Shown: piece after piece, positions 53,427-54,964 of the stretch | Numbering within the stretch: the stretch's first letter is position 1 | Layout: every line of letters begins with the position of its first letter | Assembly (NCBI RefSeq): GCF_007990755.1 | Contig: NZ_BJXA01000062.1 | Location: 1 to 54,964, forward strand | Length of the DNA: 54,964 nt | Source of the DNA: Nocardia ninae NBRC 108245 | Lineage (GTDB): Bacteria > Actinomycetota > Actinomycetes > Mycobacteriales > Mycobacteriaceae | Direction: 5' to 3' | Notes under the pieces: generated by a model | The model's input: only the letters and a program-made list of their open reading frames with translations | Databases searched by the model: none | What the model was told of the DNA's origin: nothing | Position numbers and translations under genes: made by a program

Positions 53427-54382
53427 GGCATCTTTTGACGGTCGGCGATTTGGATCGCGCCACCGCGACGGAGTACCTGGACGAGGCCGAACGTTTCGAG
53501 CAGGCGCTGCTCGGCCGCGAGGTGCACAAGCTGCCGACCCTGCGCGGACGCACCGTGATGACGGTGTTCTACGAGAACTCCACCCGCACCCGGGTGTCGT
53601 TCGAGGTCGCGGGCAAGTGGATGAGCGCCGACGTGATCAACGTCAGCGCCAGCAGCTCCTCGGTCTCCAAGGGCGAATCGCTGCGCGACACCGCGCTCAC
53701 CCTGCACGCCGCGGGCGCCGACGCGCTGATCGTGCGGCATCCGGCTTCCGGTGCGGCACACCAGATCGCGCGCTGGATGGACGCCTGGGCGGTGCAGTCG
53801 GGCCGCACCTCCGGCCCAGCCATCATCAATGCGGGTGACGGCACGCACGAGCACCCCACCCAGGCGCTGCTCGACGCGCTGACCCTGCGCCAGCGGCTCG
53901 GCGATATCGAGGGCAAGCGAGTCGTCATCGTCGGTGACATCCTGCACAGCCGGGTGGCCCGCTCGAACGTCTTCCTGCTGGCGACCCTCGGTGCGGAGGT
54001 GGTGCTGGTCGCGCCGCGCACGCTGCTGCCGGTCGGGGTGGACGCCTGGCCCGCCAGGATCGCGCACTCGCTGGACGCCGAATTGCCCGGCGCCGACGCG
54101 GTTCTCATGCTGCGAGTGCAGGCGGAGCGGATGAACGGCGGCTTCTTCCCGTCGGCCCGCGAATACTCGATCAATTACGGACTGTCCGAGCGCAGGCTGG
54201 CGCTGCTGGACGAGCATGCGACGGTCCTGCATCCCGGCCCGATGCTGCGCGGCATGGAAATCGCGTCGCCGGTGGCCGATTCGGCGCAGGCCGCGATCTT
54301 GCAACAGGTGACGAACGGAGTACACATGCGCATGGCCGTCCTGTTCCGGCTGCTGGTCGGTACACAGGAGGCGGTGGCATGA
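53423..54382 (+). CDS. pyrB: Aspartate carbamoyltransferase catalytic subunit
   Basis: 319 residues. Carbamoyl-phosphate site [44 protein letters not shown], and the aspartate loop with [10 protein letters not shown]. Makes carbamoyl-aspartate, the first committed step of pyrimidine synthesis. GTG start overlapping the pyrR stop by 4 nt; overlaps pyrC by 4 nt. Confidence 0.98.
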   Translation: MRHLLTVGDLDRATATEYLDEAERFEQALLGREVHKLPTLRGRTVMTVFYENSTRTRVSFEVAGKWMSADVINVSASSSSVSKGESLRDTALTLHAAGADALIVRHPASGAAHQIARWMDAWAVQSGRTSGPAIINAGDGTHEHPTQALLDALTLRQRLGDIEGKRVVIVGDILHSRVARSNVFLLATLGAEVVLVAPRTLLPVGVDAWPARIAHSLDAELPGADAVLMLRVQAERMNGGFFPSAREYSINYGLSERRLALLDEHATVLHPGPMLRGMEIASPVADSAQAAILQQVTNGVHMRMAVLFRLLVGTQEAVA

Positions 54383-54964
54383 GCGAGCTTCTGATCAAGG
54401 GCGCCTTGGTTTATGGCGAGGGCGAACCGGTCGACGTGCTGGTCGCTGACGGTGTGATCCGAGAGATCGGTACCGATCTCGGTGCAGGCGACGACGTGGA
54501 AGTCATCGACGCCGCCGGCCAGATCCTGCTGCCCGGCTTCGTCGATCTGCACACGCACCTGCGCGAGCCGGGCCGCGAGGACACCGAAACCATCGAATCC
54601 GGTTCCGCTGCAGCCGCGTTGGGCGGTTACACGGCGGTGTTCGCGATGGCCAACACCAGCCCGGTGGCCGACTCGGTGGTCGTCACCGACCACGTGTGGC
54701 GGCGCGGGCAAGAGGTCGGCCTGGTCGACGTGTACCCGGTGGGCGCGGTCACCGTCGGCCTCGAAGGCAAGCAGCTCGCCGAGATGGGCACCATGGCAGC
54801 AGGTGTCGGCGCGGTGCGGATGTTCTCGGACGACGGCCACTGCGTCTACGACCCGCTGCTCATGCGTCGCGCGCTGGAATACGCGAACACCCTCGGCGTG
54901 CTGATCGCCCAGCACGCCGAGGAGCCACGGCTCACCGTCGGCGCGATCGCGCACGAGGGCCCCA
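54379..54964 (+). CDS. pyrC: Dihydroorotase, 3' end outside window
   Basis: First 195 residues of a class I dihydroorotase: [19 protein letters not shown], metal motif [17 protein letters not shown] (HxH), FAMANTSPV and AQHAEEP with a further metal His. Closes carbamoyl-aspartate to dihydroorotate. The ATG overlaps the pyrB stop by 4 nt. The window ends within the gene. Confidence 0.97.
   Translation, partial: MSELLIKGALVYGEGEPVDVLVADGVIREIGTDLGAGDDVEVIDAAGQILLPGFVDLHTHLREPGREDTETIESGSAAAALGGYTAVFAMANTSPVADSVVVTDHVWRRGQEVGLVDVYPVGAVTVGLEGKQLAEMGTMAAGVGAVRMFSDDGHCVYDPLLMRRALEYANTLGVLIAQHAEEPRLTVGAIAHEGP

Overview
The window looks like a chromosomal segment of an actinomycete of the Nocardia/Rhodococcus group. 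It is high-GC, uses many GTG starts, has many 4-nt stop/start overlaps, shows several leaderless-type starts (a TANNNT box 6-8 nt before the start codon), and carries a mycobacterial-type gene order. No rRNA, tRNA, CRISPR array, transposase or integrase was recognised.

Layout. (1) 1-30 kb is mostly a conserved housekeeping block: a truncated secreted-type protein, a secreted hypothetical, a YpfJ-type zinc peptidase, aspS, a DUF389 membrane protein, a Pro/Gly-rich membrane protein, a kinase-fold phosphotransferase, an alpha/beta hydrolase, Tat-exported PhoD, then rarA, alaS-ruvX-mltG-aroE, a small membrane protein, aroC-aroK-aroB, a prepilin peptidase, pepQ, efp, nusB and a YciI protein. Long gene-free stretches here carry structured repeats: a 72-bp-period hairpin family at three loci, near-perfect 70-78 bp palindromes, and other short repeats. 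(2) About 30.0-52.7 kb looks accessory, lying between nusB/yciI and pyrRBC, which are close neighbours in related genomes. Its core, 30387-40932, is a very compact cassette: a membrane protein of an unnamed 'FKGGTG' family, a cupin and an inositol-monophosphatase-like protein (overlapping genes), a convergent SLC13/ArsB-like transporter, a divergent 1917-residue TIR / degenerate phosphoesterase / NACHT / pentapeptide / WD40 protein, and a second FKGGTG paralogue tail to tail with it. This is the best candidate for an undescribed defence or stress-sensing system. The rest of the region holds a DUF4334 protein, an FAD monooxygenase, a quinone oxidoreductase divergent from a TetR regulator with a clear operator, two CPBP proteases, an HD hydrolase, an AlkB-like dioxygenase, a SAM methyltransferase, and a SUKH (SMI1/KNR4) protein. 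The SUKH and second CPBP genes sit between direct repeats that duplicate the 3' end of the methyltransferase gene. (3) 52.7 kb to the end is pyrR-pyrB-pyrC (cut by the window edge), preceded by a recognisable PyrR-binding RNA loop overlapping the pyrR ribosome binding site.

Functions cluster as shikimate/chorismate synthesis (aroE, aroC, aroK, aroB), translation (aspS, alaS, efp), replication and recombination upkeep (rarA, ruvX), envelope processing (mltG, peptidases), pyrimidine synthesis (pyrRBC), and the accessory signalling/defence cassette. All family assignments come from reading motifs; no database search was possible.
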